53,789 bases of DNA from an uncultured SAR116 cluster alpha proteobacterium (GCA_902632595.1 CACPDC010000013.1:1-53789); one strand, 5' to 3'; positions 8,686-18,114 are shown, counted from the stretch's first letter. The notes: generated by a model not told the origin, from the letters alone. Numbers and translations: made by a program.

Positions 8686-10017
8686 TTAAATATATCTTAA
8701 AGATTCCTCTGTGAACCAGATATTATCAGGAATTCCAATGTCCTCTAAATTTAAACCTACATTATCTTTATTTAAGGAAGAAAATCTGTTGAGCATTTCA
8801 TTTACTGCTTTTGTATTTTCTTCTGCAGATATTTTGCAGATTTCGATTTTTTTTCTGTGATAGGGTATTGGACTGAAAACGTTAGATAAGTCTCTATCGA
8901 ATATCTCTTTCAAGCTGAGAATTTTATTTGTAGTGGTATCTTTTAAAGGAGTTATTTGATTTAAAGAATTTGGTCTAACATGGGCATACGGAAAAACTCC
9001 CGAAAAAAGAATTGGAGCTCCAAATTCGTAAGCCAAGTCGCAGGGTCCGGACGGAGATCCATAAAAAAACATGCACGCGGCGCATAGAAAAATATCTACT
9101 TCTGGAGGCCTTTTTAAAAGGGTAAGGTCAATAAGACCATCCATTTCAGGCATTTTACTCATTTTTGGATGTCCAATACGGACTACCTTAATACCCTGTT
9201 TTAATAATATTTTCACAGCGTCAACATGATTATTTACCTTGGAATTACGCCAACCATGTTGCAGATGGTCCATGTATCCCTCTTCCCTAAAATGCAGGGT
9301 AACAAATTTGTCATCCCTGTTTAAACCAAAATTTTTTAAAAATTTTTCTGCAACAATTACAGTTTCATTTTTGAGTTTGAACGCAACTGGCTCATTTTTT
9401 GATAACTTTAACTTTTTACGAACATGTTTGGCAGTTGAAGAATAATGACCCTGTATGGATTGTTCCCAACGAGTGTGGCATGTATTAAATGGTGACGAGC
9501 GTGCATAGTTCCTGTAAAATTCAGCTTCGTCTCCAGGCATTAAAACATTAAAGCTCTCGCTTAGATATGGCACAAATGCTGGGTTGACGAAGCGTTCCAT
9601 ATTAGTAATCGGAAGTACCGGTTTTTCTTTAATAATTTCTAATTTTTTGAGATATCTTGTTGCAGCTGTCTGAGAGACTAACTCACCAATTCGGTCATAA
9701 AATTGGTAATACGAAATTGGTGGTAAATTGAGATATTCTTTTCCTAATTTTAATAGTTTGTTGTCGATTTTGATGATTAATTTGGAAATATAATTAGCAT
9801 GTTTTGTACTTCCGACATCATTCAACATTGCAGCATATATCGGGTCAAGAATAGGCCTCTGAGTTGGGTTTTTCTCCATAAACTCTGAGAGACCTTTTAA
9901 CGCATTTGGAATATCATTTTTGCTAACTTTTTCAGCAAATTCCGAAAGAATTTTTTTTCTTAGTATAAATTCTTTTGTTTTTAAAGTTGGTTCGTTAATT
10001 TTAGGTATATTATTCAT
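8686..10017 (-). CDS. Glycosyltransferase-like protein, TIGR04372 type
   Basis: A 443-residue soluble protein with no signal peptide or membrane segment. The middle carries FVTLHFREEGYMD, and the C-terminal half has MFFYGSPSGPCDLAYEFGAPILF, a nucleotide-sugar-site-like loop. This resembles the TIGR04372 family of putative glycosyltransferases found in glycan clusters. The N-terminal 150 residues are helical. I chose the ATG at 10017, which has GGAAAA just upstream. A TTG at 10038 would add seven residues. A probable sigma-54 promoter about 120 bases upstream suggests it can be transcribed apart from the long operon behind it. The acceptor and donor are unknown. Confidence 0.65.
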   Translation of the reverse strand: MNNIPKINEPTLKTKEFILRKKILSEFAEKVSKNDIPNALKGLSEFMEKNPTQRPILDPIYAAMLNDVGSTKHANYISKLIIKIDNKLLKLGKEYLNLPPISYYQFYDRIGELVSQTAATRYLKKLEIIKEKPVLPITNMERFVNPAFVPYLSESFNVLMPGDEAEFYRNYARSSPFNTCHTRWEQSIQGHYSSTAKHVRKKLKLSKNEPVAFKLKNETVIVAEKFLKNFGLNRDDKFVTLHFREEGYMDHLQHGWRNSKVNNHVDAVKILLKQGIKVVRIGHPKMSKMPEMDGLIDLTLLKRPPEVDIFLCAACMFFYGSPSGPCDLAYEFGAPILFSGVFPYAHVRPNSLNQITPLKDTTTNKILSLKEIFDRDLSNVFSPIPYHRKKIEICKISAEENTKAVNEMLNRFSSLNKDNVGLNLEDIGIPDNIWFTEESLRYI

Positions 10018-10135
10018 AAAATTTTCCAAATAACTCAAAATTGTTTTTAAAAGGTATTATTTTTGAAAACCAAACTGCAGATTTAAAACGACCATATTCG
10101 CTTTATAAGAAGAAATTTGTTCATTGAATATATAC

Positions 10136-10151
10136 AGCAATAAGCATACCA
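10136..10151 (-). promoter_or_regulatory. Probable sigma-54 promoter for the TIGR04372 glycosyltransferase
   Basis: Read on the minus strand this is TGGTATGCTTATTGCT: GG and GC are 12 bases apart and the -12 TTGCT is intact, but the -24 block has TGGTATG instead of TGGCACG. It lies between a hairpin after the preceding gene and the start at 10017. Weaker than the others in the window. Confidence 0.5.
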
Positions 10152-10164
10152 ACTTTCCACATTT

Positions 10165-10182
10165 AAAACCAAAAAAGGTTTT
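10165..10182 (-). terminator. Possible hairpin terminator after the methyltransferase gene
   Basis: AAAACC (10165-10170) and GGTTTT (10177-10182) form a six-base stem with a six-base A/T loop. It follows the minus-strand gene that ends at 10214 and precedes a promoter-like element. The stem is weak and lacks a long U tract, so this is tentative. Confidence 0.35.
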
Positions 10183-10213
10183 TTCATAATCAATTTAAAA
10201 AATTAAAAGGTTA

Positions 10214-11377
10214 CTATTGCATCCAAAAATTAGGTAAGTTAGCGGATGGTGGAAGAAAGCTTGAATAATCCTTAATCCTAAATTTTTTTGCGAGCTTTCC
10301 CTCAATTTCAGCGTTTACCCCCATTACTACGTGATAATCATTTTGATTTAAAATATTCGTGGGTCGAATTTCCAATTGGCTCATAGGCAGGTATTTACCT
10401 ACCTTGTTTGAATTGTCATCTACAAAACAAGTTATATAGGGCTCTAACTCGAAGATGTTTACTAATCCTGAAAGCCTGCAGCCTGCGCCGAAGCCAACAA
10501 TTTCTCTCTCAGAATTTATGTTAGCCATATATTCATGAAGTCTTGATTTGAAACGTAAAAAATTTTCAAGATATGTTTTAGATTTTTTGATTTCTTCATT
10601 AGCCGGGAGTATTGTTTCTGATGATGATTTTTTAATAAAATGTATTTGAGCGGTCCCCGTGAAAAGAGTTTTCTCTGACGCAAAAATCTCTAATCCATTC
10701 TTCTTGAGGACAGTATTCAAAGTATTTTCGGTAAAATAATTAACGTGCTCTTCCCAAAAACTATAATCATTGTATTTAATCGCCTCCCCATGGTCAGGTA
10801 ACTCTAATATCAAGATACCATCATCTACGAGCATTGAGCGGCAAGCCTTAAGAAAATCGTTCAATTCGAGAATATGTTCCAAAACGTGTCGGCTTATCAC
10901 AACATTGAACTCTTTTTGTAATTTTCGCTCACAAACTAAGTCTGTTGTCAAAAAATCTTGAATTATATCATGAGAGTTGCTTTTTGCTATTTGTGAGGCA
11001 TCGTAGGTTGGCTCTATCCCTGATATGTTGTTGTATCCTGCCTTTCCCAAAAGGTCTAAAAAAGAACCATCATTGGCACCTACATCTACAATTTTTGAGC
11101 TTCTTTCTAATCCTAAAAAGTCGTTCATTCTATTAATTATGAGCTGAGCCTGGGGCTGATTTTTCCACGAGCTTAAAGTTATATAATTTTCATATAATTC
11201 ATTTTTTGGTTTTACATAATGGGGACTTTGAATAAAACCGCATTCATTACAAAAATAAATTTCAAAATTGTGAATTTCAAACTCGTCACTCTTGTCTTTT
11301 AAATAATTATGATTGATTGGAGTTTTATAGTTAATTTTTTTTTCAATTCCATTAGTTTCGCAAACCCTGCAATGCAT
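10214..11377 (-). CDS. SAM-dependent C-methyltransferase-like protein with zinc-binding head
   Basis: A 387-residue protein with the three-part layout of the sugar C-methyltransferases (NovU/TcaB9 family). It has an N-terminal zinc site (CRVC at residues 3-6, CNEC further on), a central SAM-binding Rossmann domain (IVDVGANDGSFLDLLG), and a C-terminal domain (REIVGFGAGCRLSGL). The family catalytic segment YHEHLxY appears here as WEEHVNYF, so the first histidine is changed to Glu and activity may differ. It overlaps the cupin gene by one base. It is likely to modify an NDP-sugar or an acyl group in the operon's product. Confidence 0.75.
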   Translation of the reverse strand: MHCRVCETNGIEKKINYKTPINHNYLKDKSDEFEIHNFEIYFCNECGFIQSPHYVKPKNELYENYITLSSWKNQPQAQLIINRMNDFLGLERSSKIVDVGANDGSFLDLLGKAGYNNISGIEPTYDASQIAKSNSHDIIQDFLTTDLVCERKLQKEFNVVISRHVLEHILELNDFLKACRSMLVDDGILILELPDHGEAIKYNDYSFWEEHVNYFTENTLNTVLKKNGLEIFASEKTLFTGTAQIHFIKKSSSETILPANEEIKKSKTYLENFLRFKSRLHEYMANINSEREIVGFGAGCRLSGLVNIFELEPYITCFVDDNSNKVGKYLPMSQLEIRPTNILNQNDYHVVMGVNAEIEGKLAKKFRIKDYSSFLPPSANLPNFWMQ

Positions 11378-11784
11378 TATGAAATCTCCTTAGCGATCTG
11401 AGTTGAATAATTAGAAATTGGTCCAGATTTAAGTTCTAAATAGCGAGCTGGTATATCTCCTGTAAAAGTTTTATGGATAGTACCCTTTTCTATGATAAAG
11501 ATTTCCCTTGGTTTCACTAATTTCAGAGATTTGGATAGTGAACAATTATTATCAAATAATTCTATATAAAGTTCACCAGATATGAGTTGAATTGCTTCTT
11601 CATGGTCATGAAAATGTGCAGGATATGTTGCATTTTCTTGACATTCTAATTCCATGATTTGAAGTTCCGTCGAATTTTCTGTGTGATAACAAATTCTCTT
11701 AATACCAAAAGAATTCCAATTTAACTTATTAAAAATTTCCGCTGAGCCCGGCGCTTCGAGACCGTTTCTGTAAACAACACTCAT
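11377..11784 (-). CDS. Small cupin-fold protein
   Basis: A 135-residue single cupin domain. The first cupin motif is HFHDHEEAIQLISGELYIEL with histidines placed for metal binding; the second includes IIEKGTIHKTF. Start chosen at the ATG at 11784, which overlaps the stop of the upstream SDR as ATGA; a longer frame would begin with unrelated residues inside that gene. Cupins of this size in glycan operons are sugar isomerases or epimerases, or binding proteins. The substrate is not evident. Confidence 0.7.
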   Translation of the reverse strand: MSVVYRNGLEAPGSAEIFNKLNWNSFGIKRICYHTENSTELQIMELECQENATYPAHFHDHEEAIQLISGELYIELFDNNCSLSKSLKLVKPREIFIIEKGTIHKTFTGDIPARYLELKSGPISNYSTQIAKEIS

Positions 11785-12509
11785 TGGGCTATCTCCAAAG
11801 AAGTAAGCATTGAAAAGTCTGACAGACCACAATCAACGGTAATGCGTTGTCTTCTAAGTCCAAACTTATTTGCTTCGATTAGTGTCTCGAAAACTTTGGA
11901 AATATGATTCTCATTGGTCAGCTGTCCAATAAAAGGTGTAACTTTGGACTTATAATTCTTGAATTCACTAGTTGAGTGCTTTTTGGCATAAGACAATAAT
12001 TCATATTCGCTTAAATTAATAATATTTGGCCAGACCATTTGTTTAGTTGAACTTGGAAATTGACTATCTATGGAAGTTAAAAACTTTTCTGTAGCAGCTT
12101 TGGTCACCGAGTACTCAATTGGAAGATCTGGTCTATACTGAGTTGCAGCAACGCTAGAGGCCAAAATTATTGAAACAGGTTTTATTGGGGGGTTTTTAGA
12201 CAACCAATTTCTTACAATAATTAGTGGCTTTAATTCCGTTTCTAAAGACTGTTCTAAAGTGTTTCTCGTTTCCTGTTGGCTACGATATCTTACCATAGAT
12301 ATAAAACAGTCAGGTTGAAATTTAGTCAGAAGATCTTCTAAATATTCTTCTTCGAAATTCAGTAAATCAAGTTTTAAATGCTTGTCTAAAAGAGAATTAT
12401 TCTTTGAATTTTTTTTCCTTGAAATCCCAAAAATCCTATATTTTTGACCAATTTCGGACATTACAGAGGAAAATGTTTTCGAGTTTGAACCAAATACAAC
12501 TATATTCAT
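11781..12509 (-). CDS. Short-chain dehydrogenase/reductase
   Basis: A 242-residue NAD(P)-binding protein. The N-terminus IVVFGSNSKTFSSVMSEIG is a slightly degenerate glycine-rich loop, and the catalytic motif YSVTKAATEKF follows ILASSVAATQYRP. It is shorter than the extended epimerases in the same operon, so a reductase of a keto-sugar is more likely than a 4,6-dehydratase. The ATG at 12509 overlaps the stop of the upstream methyltransferase (ATGA), which decides the start over the TTG at 12515. Confidence 0.75.
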   Translation of the reverse strand: MNIVVFGSNSKTFSSVMSEIGQKYRIFGISRKKNSKNNSLLDKHLKLDLLNFEEEYLEDLLTKFQPDCFISMVRYRSQQETRNTLEQSLETELKPLIIVRNWLSKNPPIKPVSIILASSVAATQYRPDLPIEYSVTKAATEKFLTSIDSQFPSSTKQMVWPNIINLSEYELLSYAKKHSTSEFKNYKSKVTPFIGQLTNENHISKVFETLIEANKFGLRRQRITVDCGLSDFSMLTSLEIAQ

Positions 12510-13741
12510 GCCCAATTCTCTTCAAAGGCGGATACGATCTTTACATTTCTAAAAAATGAAGAATTGTTTTTTTCAATTACTTTCCTATGTCTCCACGCTC
12601 CTATTAAGCAATTTTTAATATTTTTCGATTTTGCCTCTTCTACTGAAATGATTGGTATATCATAACTTGGATGTAAGCGTCCGATGCGTGTAGGGGAGTT
12701 ATCAATTATAAAATCGATATCTTCAGCGAGTTCACCCATCTCAATCATAACATTTACTGTAGCGCAAGCTCCGAAAATTGCTGTTTTTTCGGTAACTGAG
12801 TTTTTTTCTCTCAAAATCCTTTTAGCTTTGTTCAATTCTTTTTTAAACGAGTTAGCTGCAAAAGAAATTTCGGATCCAACATCTTGATATAGGGATTTTT
12901 CTTCTAATAAAAATTTGTCAATATTTTCGGTTTCAATTTTGAAGGTAGCATTCTTTTTGCTTGCATAAACCCTTATGGAACCGCCCTTGGTATTAATTTT
13001 TTCAACCCTCAACATTTTTAATCCAATTGAAGAAAGAAAGTCTCTTAAAGGCTTGACACCGTGGTATGCTAAATGCTCGTGATAGATATAATCTATAACT
13101 TTGTTTTTAATTGTATCCATTATATAAGAGACTTCAAATACAAGCAAACCGTCAGCTGTAAGCATTTTTGGAATACACTCAAAAGTTTCTCTCATATTAT
13201 CCATATGTGAAAATACATTGTTTGCTGTTATTAAGTTTACTTGCCCATATCTTTCCACAAAATCTAAATAGATTTCTGATAGGTAACCATCGAGAACAAT
13301 ATGACCTTTTTTTCTAGATTTTTTATTTACTTCTTTGGCAGGGTCGATCCCATAAGATGTTATTTCGAGGTTCTTGAATTTGTCTAATAACAAGCCATCA
13401 TTACTTCCAATATCTAAAATAGAATTTGTAACCAAGTTGTAGGAATTTAGATATTTTAAAACGTCTGCAACATAACCAGAAAAGTGACTATCTAAATCTG
13501 GTGAAATAGAACTTTCATAAATATATCCTCCAAATAATAGATCTGGGTTAACAACATCTAGTAGCTGGATATGACCACAATTTAAGCACTGATATAAATT
13601 CATCGGGAACTTTTGATGCGCTTTTTCTGAGGGTAGTCTGAACTTTTCAGTAGGAGGACTTTTAGGCATTCTTAATACTTCTTTGAGTACTTTAGAATGG
13701 CAAAGTCGACAATTATTTCTTTTACTATGTTTTTTTTTCAT
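12506..13741 (-). CDS. SAM-dependent sugar C-methyltransferase (NovU/TcaB9/TylC3-like)
   Basis: A 411-residue protein with an N-terminal zinc site (CRLC and CLNC), SAM motif SILDIGSNDGLLLDKF and a C-terminal Methyltransf_14-like domain (KTAIFGACATVNVMIEMG). The segment YIYHEHLAYHGVKPL carries the family's catalytic YHEHL signature intact. TcaB9 and NovU methylate C3 or C5 of keto-deoxysugar nucleotides, producing branched sugars. Together with the aminotransferases and E1-type genes in the same operon, it points to an unusual branched amino-sugar. Confidence 0.85.
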   Translation of the reverse strand: MKKKHSKRNNCRLCHSKVLKEVLRMPKSPPTEKFRLPSEKAHQKFPMNLYQCLNCGHIQLLDVVNPDLLFGGYIYESSISPDLDSHFSGYVADVLKYLNSYNLVTNSILDIGSNDGLLLDKFKNLEITSYGIDPAKEVNKKSRKKGHIVLDGYLSEIYLDFVERYGQVNLITANNVFSHMDNMRETFECIPKMLTADGLLVFEVSYIMDTIKNKVIDYIYHEHLAYHGVKPLRDFLSSIGLKMLRVEKINTKGGSIRVYASKKNATFKIETENIDKFLLEEKSLYQDVGSEISFAANSFKKELNKAKRILREKNSVTEKTAIFGACATVNVMIEMGELAEDIDFIIDNSPTRIGRLHPSYDIPIISVEEAKSKNIKNCLIGAWRHRKVIEKNNSSFFRNVKIVSAFEENWA

Positions 13742-13767
13742 TTTTTCCTCTTGACGCGATCGTTTCC

Positions 13768-14868
13768 TCAGAACGGGCCATGAAATTGTGTTGGTTGGAG
13801 CTTAGTAAACTCTTCCGTTATAAAACTCATGTTCTCCGTTGTCACATTGTCTGTAATTTCAAGAACTTTTTTACAGATATCAAATGTGGTAAAATAAAAG
13901 TCCTTCTCCACTGAGTGGGCGGTGCCGACTGGAAAGTTTGGGAGTGCTAACCTTTGAGGAGGCTTTTTAAAATTAGAAAAATTTTCATTAATCAATCTGG
14001 CAATTATTTCTGTACCAACACTGCAGAATTCATGACTAAAATCTACTGTAAGCAGTCTACCCGTTTTTTTCACACTCTTAGAGAAGGGTTTAACATCGAG
14101 TTGTCTTAGATTGTGGGCATCAATTACGTCTAGACCAATATTTAATTTTTGCAGTATTTTGGCAGCGTTAAGAGCATAAACAGAGCCAACTGAGTAAGCT
14201 ATAATAGTAACATCATCTCCTTTGTGTATGTTTTTTGATTGAGTGAGTGGCGAAACCAAGGCTTTTTTGCCATGACCTTCCCATTTAATTTGATGCAACC
14301 ATCTATGTTCCAGAAACAATACTGGATTGGGGTCTGCTATACTACTCCTGAGCAGATTATAACCATCTTCTGGAAAGGCCGGCATTATTACTTTAAGGCC
14401 AGGAGTTTGTGCAAACCAGCTTTGAAGGGCTTGGGAATGTGTTGGACCTTGGCCCCAGCCTTGTCCAATTATCATTCGTATGACTAAAGGAACCGACTGT
14501 CTGCCACCAAACATAAAATTCCATTTAGCAGCAGAATTGACGATCTGATCAATAGATAGCAAGCTGAAATCTAATCTTTGGTGAGTTAAGACTGGTTTGT
14601 AACCAGAGATTGCTAAACCCACTGCCATGCCAGTTGTTGCATTTTCAGAAACAGGTGTGTCAAAGACTCTATCACCTCCAAATTTTTCTTTTAAGTTACG
14701 CGTTGTTCCAAAAATACTTTTTGGGTCTGTTACCCCTAGACCGAAGGTTACCACAGAGGGATCCTCCTCCATGCTATCTCTTAGGGCACATGCTATTCCA
14801 TCTGCAAAGTTTTTAATCTGAAAGGATATACTTTCATTTTTAAATTTTTTTATTTCAAGCATATTCAT
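13768..14868 (-). CDS. TPP-dependent E1 enzyme, beta subunit (pyruvate dehydrogenase E1-beta-like)
   Basis: A 366-residue transketolase-fold subunit. Motifs include DTPVSENATTGMAVGLAISG (the conserved cofactor-side glutamate), SIDQIVNSAAKWNFMFGG, GWGQGPTHSQALQSWFAQTPG and the C-terminal transketolase domain (LTVDFSHEFCSVGTEIIARL). It pairs with the alpha subunit immediately upstream. No E2 acyltransferase or E3 gene is nearby, so this is unlikely to be a metabolic dehydrogenase complex. Starting with ATG at 14868, it overlaps the alpha gene by 14 bases and has GGAG upstream. Confidence 0.88.
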   Translation of the reverse strand: MNMLEIKKFKNESISFQIKNFADGIACALRDSMEEDPSVVTFGLGVTDPKSIFGTTRNLKEKFGGDRVFDTPVSENATTGMAVGLAISGYKPVLTHQRLDFSLLSIDQIVNSAAKWNFMFGGRQSVPLVIRMIIGQGWGQGPTHSQALQSWFAQTPGLKVIMPAFPEDGYNLLRSSIADPNPVLFLEHRWLHQIKWEGHGKKALVSPLTQSKNIHKGDDVTIIAYSVGSVYALNAAKILQKLNIGLDVIDAHNLRQLDVKPFSKSVKKTGRLLTVDFSHEFCSVGTEIIARLINENFSNFKKPPQRLALPNFPVGTAHSVEKDFYFTTFDICKKVLEITDNVTTENMSFITEEFTKLQPTQFHGPF

Positions 14869-15836
14869 ATGATGAACTCCTTTCCAATGAGGGTAGGGAG
14901 GAGTGTTTTACAAGTGCAAACGCATCATCTAACTTGGTTGTTGTTTCTGCTTTTACCTTTTGCTCGAGTTTTTCAACTTCCAGACCATATTGTGTGATAA
15001 GCAATTTGGTATTCTGGATCACGTCATTTTTGGACCAATATGCCAATTCCTCTTCTGGTCTATAATGAAGATGATCATCGTTATTTGGACCACAATGTTC
15101 CAAACATCGGTAGGTAGATAGCTCTATGAGGCAGGGTTGGTGTTTTTTTCGAACATGTTCTGTAGCCAATCTGCAAACATCTATTACTTCCTCGGCTTTG
15201 TTGCCGTCACCTGAAAAGGTTCTAATACCATGTGCCTCAGCAATCTTAGTGATCGAGCGTTCATTAGATTGTCTTACATTAAGGGGAGAATATACGGAAT
15301 ATCTATTATTTTCGACGAAAAACATTATAGGTAGTTGTTTTAAAGAAGCTAAATTTAGTGTCTCATAAAAAACCCCCTCTTCTGTTGCTCCTTCGCCAAG
15401 ACAAACAACCGTAATATTATCTTGGTTGGATAATTTCTGAGATAGAGCAATACCGTTAGCAATGGGTATAGTATTTCCTACTATGGCAGTCGCTCCTTCA
15501 AAACCACAATCTTTATCTATGAGATGCATAGACCCCCCCCATGCCGCTGCTACATCCTTCTTGAGCACCATGAAATTCATAAATCATTCGTTCTAAACTT
15601 CCTCCCTTTGCCAAATAATGTGCGTGGCTTCTATGAGTGCTTAGCATTTTGTCATTTTGGGAAAGAAACATTGAAATGCCAACTGCTGGACCCTCTTGAC
15701 CGATAGAAAGGTGAATAGGACATTTCATTTCTTGTAATTTATATCTTTCAGCTATGGTTTGTTCAATTGTCCTTATTCTAACAATTTCGACAAAAAATTT
15801 GCTGATTTGATTTATATTTGTTTTATTTAAGCTCAT
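14855..15836 (-). pseudogene. TPP-dependent E1 enzyme, alpha subunit, frameshifted at a G8 tract (possible phase-OFF gene)
   Basis: Reading from the ATG at 15836 gives 107 residues ending shortly after GCSSGMGG, at a TAA at 15513-15515. The rest of the protein continues in another frame down to 14855. Removing one G from the tract at 15533-15540 joins the two into a 326-residue E1-alpha. It then reads GMGGSMHL, the family's conserved GGSMH motif, followed by the TPP-binding segment GEGATEEGVFYE and FVENN. The start overlaps the upstream aminotransferase stop (ATGA). The frameshift may be real phase variation, transcriptional slippage, recent decay or a sequencing error. The remaining sequence shows no other lesion. 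Confidence 0.85.
15533..15540 (-). repeat. Homopolymeric G8 tract inside the E1-alpha gene
   Basis: Eight consecutive C on the plus strand (G on the coding strand), the longest G/C run I found in this AT-rich window. With seven G the gene is open; with eight it is closed. Confidence 0.95.
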
Positions 15837-16963
15837 ATGGCTTCTCTATATAAATTTCTTTCGTTGAAAAATTTCACGACATTTTTTGCAATGTATTCTA
15901 TTTCCGTATCAGTCAATTCGGCGTAAATTGGAAGGCTAAGAATTTCGTCCTTTTGCCTTTCTACAACTGGTATTAACGCTGGAGGAAGTGAGTGTTTTTT
16001 CCAAGCAGGTTGGTGACAAATAGGAATAGGGTAATGCACTTTTGTCTCAATCCCTCTTTGTTTAAGAAAATCAGACAACTCATTTCTTTGTGATGTTTGA
16101 ATTACGTAATTATGAAAAACAGATTTTGTAAAGGGTCTTGTTTTCGGGGTGTAAAAGTATCCGCTAAATTGGTCATTATAATATTCTGCAATTTCTATTA
16201 CCCTATTCGTCCATTCATCTAAATAAGGTAGTAAATATTTACCATAGCTAGCTTGCAATGCATCCAATCGTGAATTTCTTGAGAAAACTTCACAGGTATC
16301 GCGATTTATCAGTCCATGATTCCTCAAAGTTTTAACCTTATTTGCGGTTTCAACAGAGTTCGTTACAATCATCCCTGCATCACCAAACATATGAAAGTTT
16401 TTCAGCGGGTGAAGAGAAAAACAGCCGCAATCGCCAAAACTACCAATCTTTTTTCCCTTAACCTCAGCACCTATGGATTGGGCCGCATCCTCAACAATCC
16501 TGATATTTGTGTCTTTGAACTCATTAATAATCTCGTCAACTTGAGCAGGGTTTCCATTTAAATGTACAACAATTATTGCTTTAGTTTTTTTTGAGATAGC
16601 ATTAGTAATCGCTTCTAGACTAATATTTTGATCTTTCTCTACATCCACACAAATTGGTGTTGCCCCCGCTTCTATTACAGCTCCTGCTGTCGATATAAAC
16701 GAGTTTGCTGGGATAATAACTTCATCACCTTTTTCAACATCGAGAGCAGTTAAGCTTAGAGCAAGAGCATCCGTTCCGTTCCCAACGGAAATCGCATGGC
16801 CTGCTCCACAAAAATCTGCAAAGTCCTGTTCAAATTCCTCAACCGCATCCCCAAGAATATAGACGCCTGATTGCCCGATTTTATCTGTTAATTCAAGAAT
16901 CTGGTCCTTATGTTTTAAATAAAAACGACTTAAATTTACAAATGGGATTTGCATATTAACCAT
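15833..16963 (-). CDS. DegT/DnrJ/EryC1-family sugar aminotransferase (second of tandem pair)
   Basis: A 376-residue PLP enzyme. Cofactor motifs: SVGNGTDALALSLTAL, VEDAAQSIGAEVKGKKIGSFG, and FSLHPLKNFHMFGDAG, which holds the Schiff-base lysine. The motif LRNHGLINRDTCEVFSRNSRLDALQA is nearly shared with the neighbouring aminotransferase, so the two are paralogues from duplication. It transfers an amino group to a keto-sugar nucleotide. Start at the ATG at 16963, eight bases after GAGGAG and overlapping the previous gene by 8 bases. The regiospecificity (C3 or C4) cannot be read from motifs. Confidence 0.88.
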   Translation of the reverse strand: MVNMQIPFVNLSRFYLKHKDQILELTDKIGQSGVYILGDAVEEFEQDFADFCGAGHAISVGNGTDALALSLTALDVEKGDEVIIPANSFISTAGAVIEAGATPICVDVEKDQNISLEAITNAISKKTKAIIVVHLNGNPAQVDEIINEFKDTNIRIVEDAAQSIGAEVKGKKIGSFGDCGCFSLHPLKNFHMFGDAGMIVTNSVETANKVKTLRNHGLINRDTCEVFSRNSRLDALQASYGKYLLPYLDEWTNRVIEIAEYYNDQFSGYFYTPKTRPFTKSVFHNYVIQTSQRNELSDFLKQRGIETKVHYPIPICHQPAWKKHSLPPALIPVVERQKDEILSLPIYAELTDTEIEYIAKNVVKFFNERNLYREAI

Positions 16964-18107
16964 TATAAAAACTCCTCACTAATTCCGCCATTTGGTCCAG
17001 TTGTTCCGGTATAATGAATTCGTGCACCGGTAAGGATATAGTGGAGTCCGCTAGTTTTTCAGCAATAGGGAAATCGCCTTTTTTATAGCCAAGATACTTT
17101 GCAGCTTTCTGCAGATGCATTGGAATTGGATAATGTTTTTTTGCGTCAATACCTCTCGAATTGAGAAAACTCACCAATGCATCTCTATTTTCTGCTTGGA
17201 AGCAGTATAGATGGAATACTTCATGGATTTTGGGGTCACGGATAGGCGTTCTGATTTGTTTAATGCCCTCTAATTTTTCATCAAGAAGAAGCGCATTTTT
17301 TATTCGCATTTTGGTTATATGAGGAAGAGATGAAATAAGATGATTTGCAACTACGGCTTGAATTGTGTCGAGCCTAGAATTAAAACCAAATATATTGCAG
17401 GAGTCTCTGCTTTCGAGACCATGATTTCTAAGTAAACGAAGTTTTTCACAGATGGAAGTGTCATCGGTGCAAATAAAGCCACCATCTCCCCAGGCGTTAA
17501 GGTTTTTGAGCGGGTGAAGTGAAAAACAACCTGTGTGTCCAATAGTGCCAGCTTTAATACCGTCTCTATGAGCCATGATCGCATGACAAGCATCTTCAAC
17601 AATAGGGATTGAATATTTTGAAGATATTTCCGAGAGCTTTAAGGGCTCAATAGGTCTCCCCGCCCAATGAACAGGCACTATGGCTTTTGTTTTGTGAGTA
17701 ATAGCAGAAATAATTTTTTGAGTATTTATGTTGAAATCGTCTTCAATATCTACAAAAACTGGTTTTGCTCCTGCTGTTACTATCGCTCCAATTGTTGCAT
17801 GAAAAGTATATGGAGTAGTGATTACCTCATCACCTTGTTTTATACCCAAAGCGATCAAAGACAGCCGAATTGCATCAGTACCACTTCCAACAGCAACGCA
17901 ATGTTTTGTGCCAACTATATTAGTTATGTTTTTTTCAAATTGATCTACTTCCCTTCCAAGAGTGAAATCATTATTGACAATGACAGTTTCTATTTTGCTC
18001 AGAATAGTTTTGTAATCTGAAAATTGTTCCGACAAGTAATTGTGTTTGACAGAAAATAATTGGTCTTGGTCATATTGATTTGGTAAAAAATTATTGATTT
18101 TATTCAT
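16956..18107 (-). CDS. DegT/DnrJ/EryC1-family sugar aminotransferase (first of tandem pair)
   Basis: A 383-residue PLP enzyme. The lysine motif is FSLHPLKNLNAWGDGGF and the cofactor aspartate lies in VEDACHAIMAHRDG. It shares the LRNHGLxxRDxCxxFxxNSRLD block with the downstream paralogue and carries a longer N-terminus. Two related aminotransferases in one operon suggest either a diamino sugar or one enzyme specialised for a branched intermediate. It begins 7 bases after the epimerase gene. Confidence 0.88.
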   Translation of the reverse strand: MNKINNFLPNQYDQDQLFSVKHNYLSEQFSDYKTILSKIETVIVNNDFTLGREVDQFEKNITNIVGTKHCVAVGSGTDAIRLSLIALGIKQGDEVITTPYTFHATIGAIVTAGAKPVFVDIEDDFNINTQKIISAITHKTKAIVPVHWAGRPIEPLKLSEISSKYSIPIVEDACHAIMAHRDGIKAGTIGHTGCFSLHPLKNLNAWGDGGFICTDDTSICEKLRLLRNHGLESRDSCNIFGFNSRLDTIQAVVANHLISSLPHITKMRIKNALLLDEKLEGIKQIRTPIRDPKIHEVFHLYCFQAENRDALVSFLNSRGIDAKKHYPIPMHLQKAAKYLGYKKGDFPIAEKLADSTISLPVHEFIIPEQLDQMAELVRSFYNG

Positions 18108-18114
18108 GGGAATC

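Noticed and set aside
13768-15836. Ordinary pyruvate or branched-chain dehydrogenase complex
   Set aside because: No E2 or E3 gene is present and all neighbours are sugar-modifying genes.
17667-18020. 117-codon plus-strand frame inside the aminotransferase gene
   Set aside because: Low-complexity translation opposite a well-supported PLP enzyme; no start signal.
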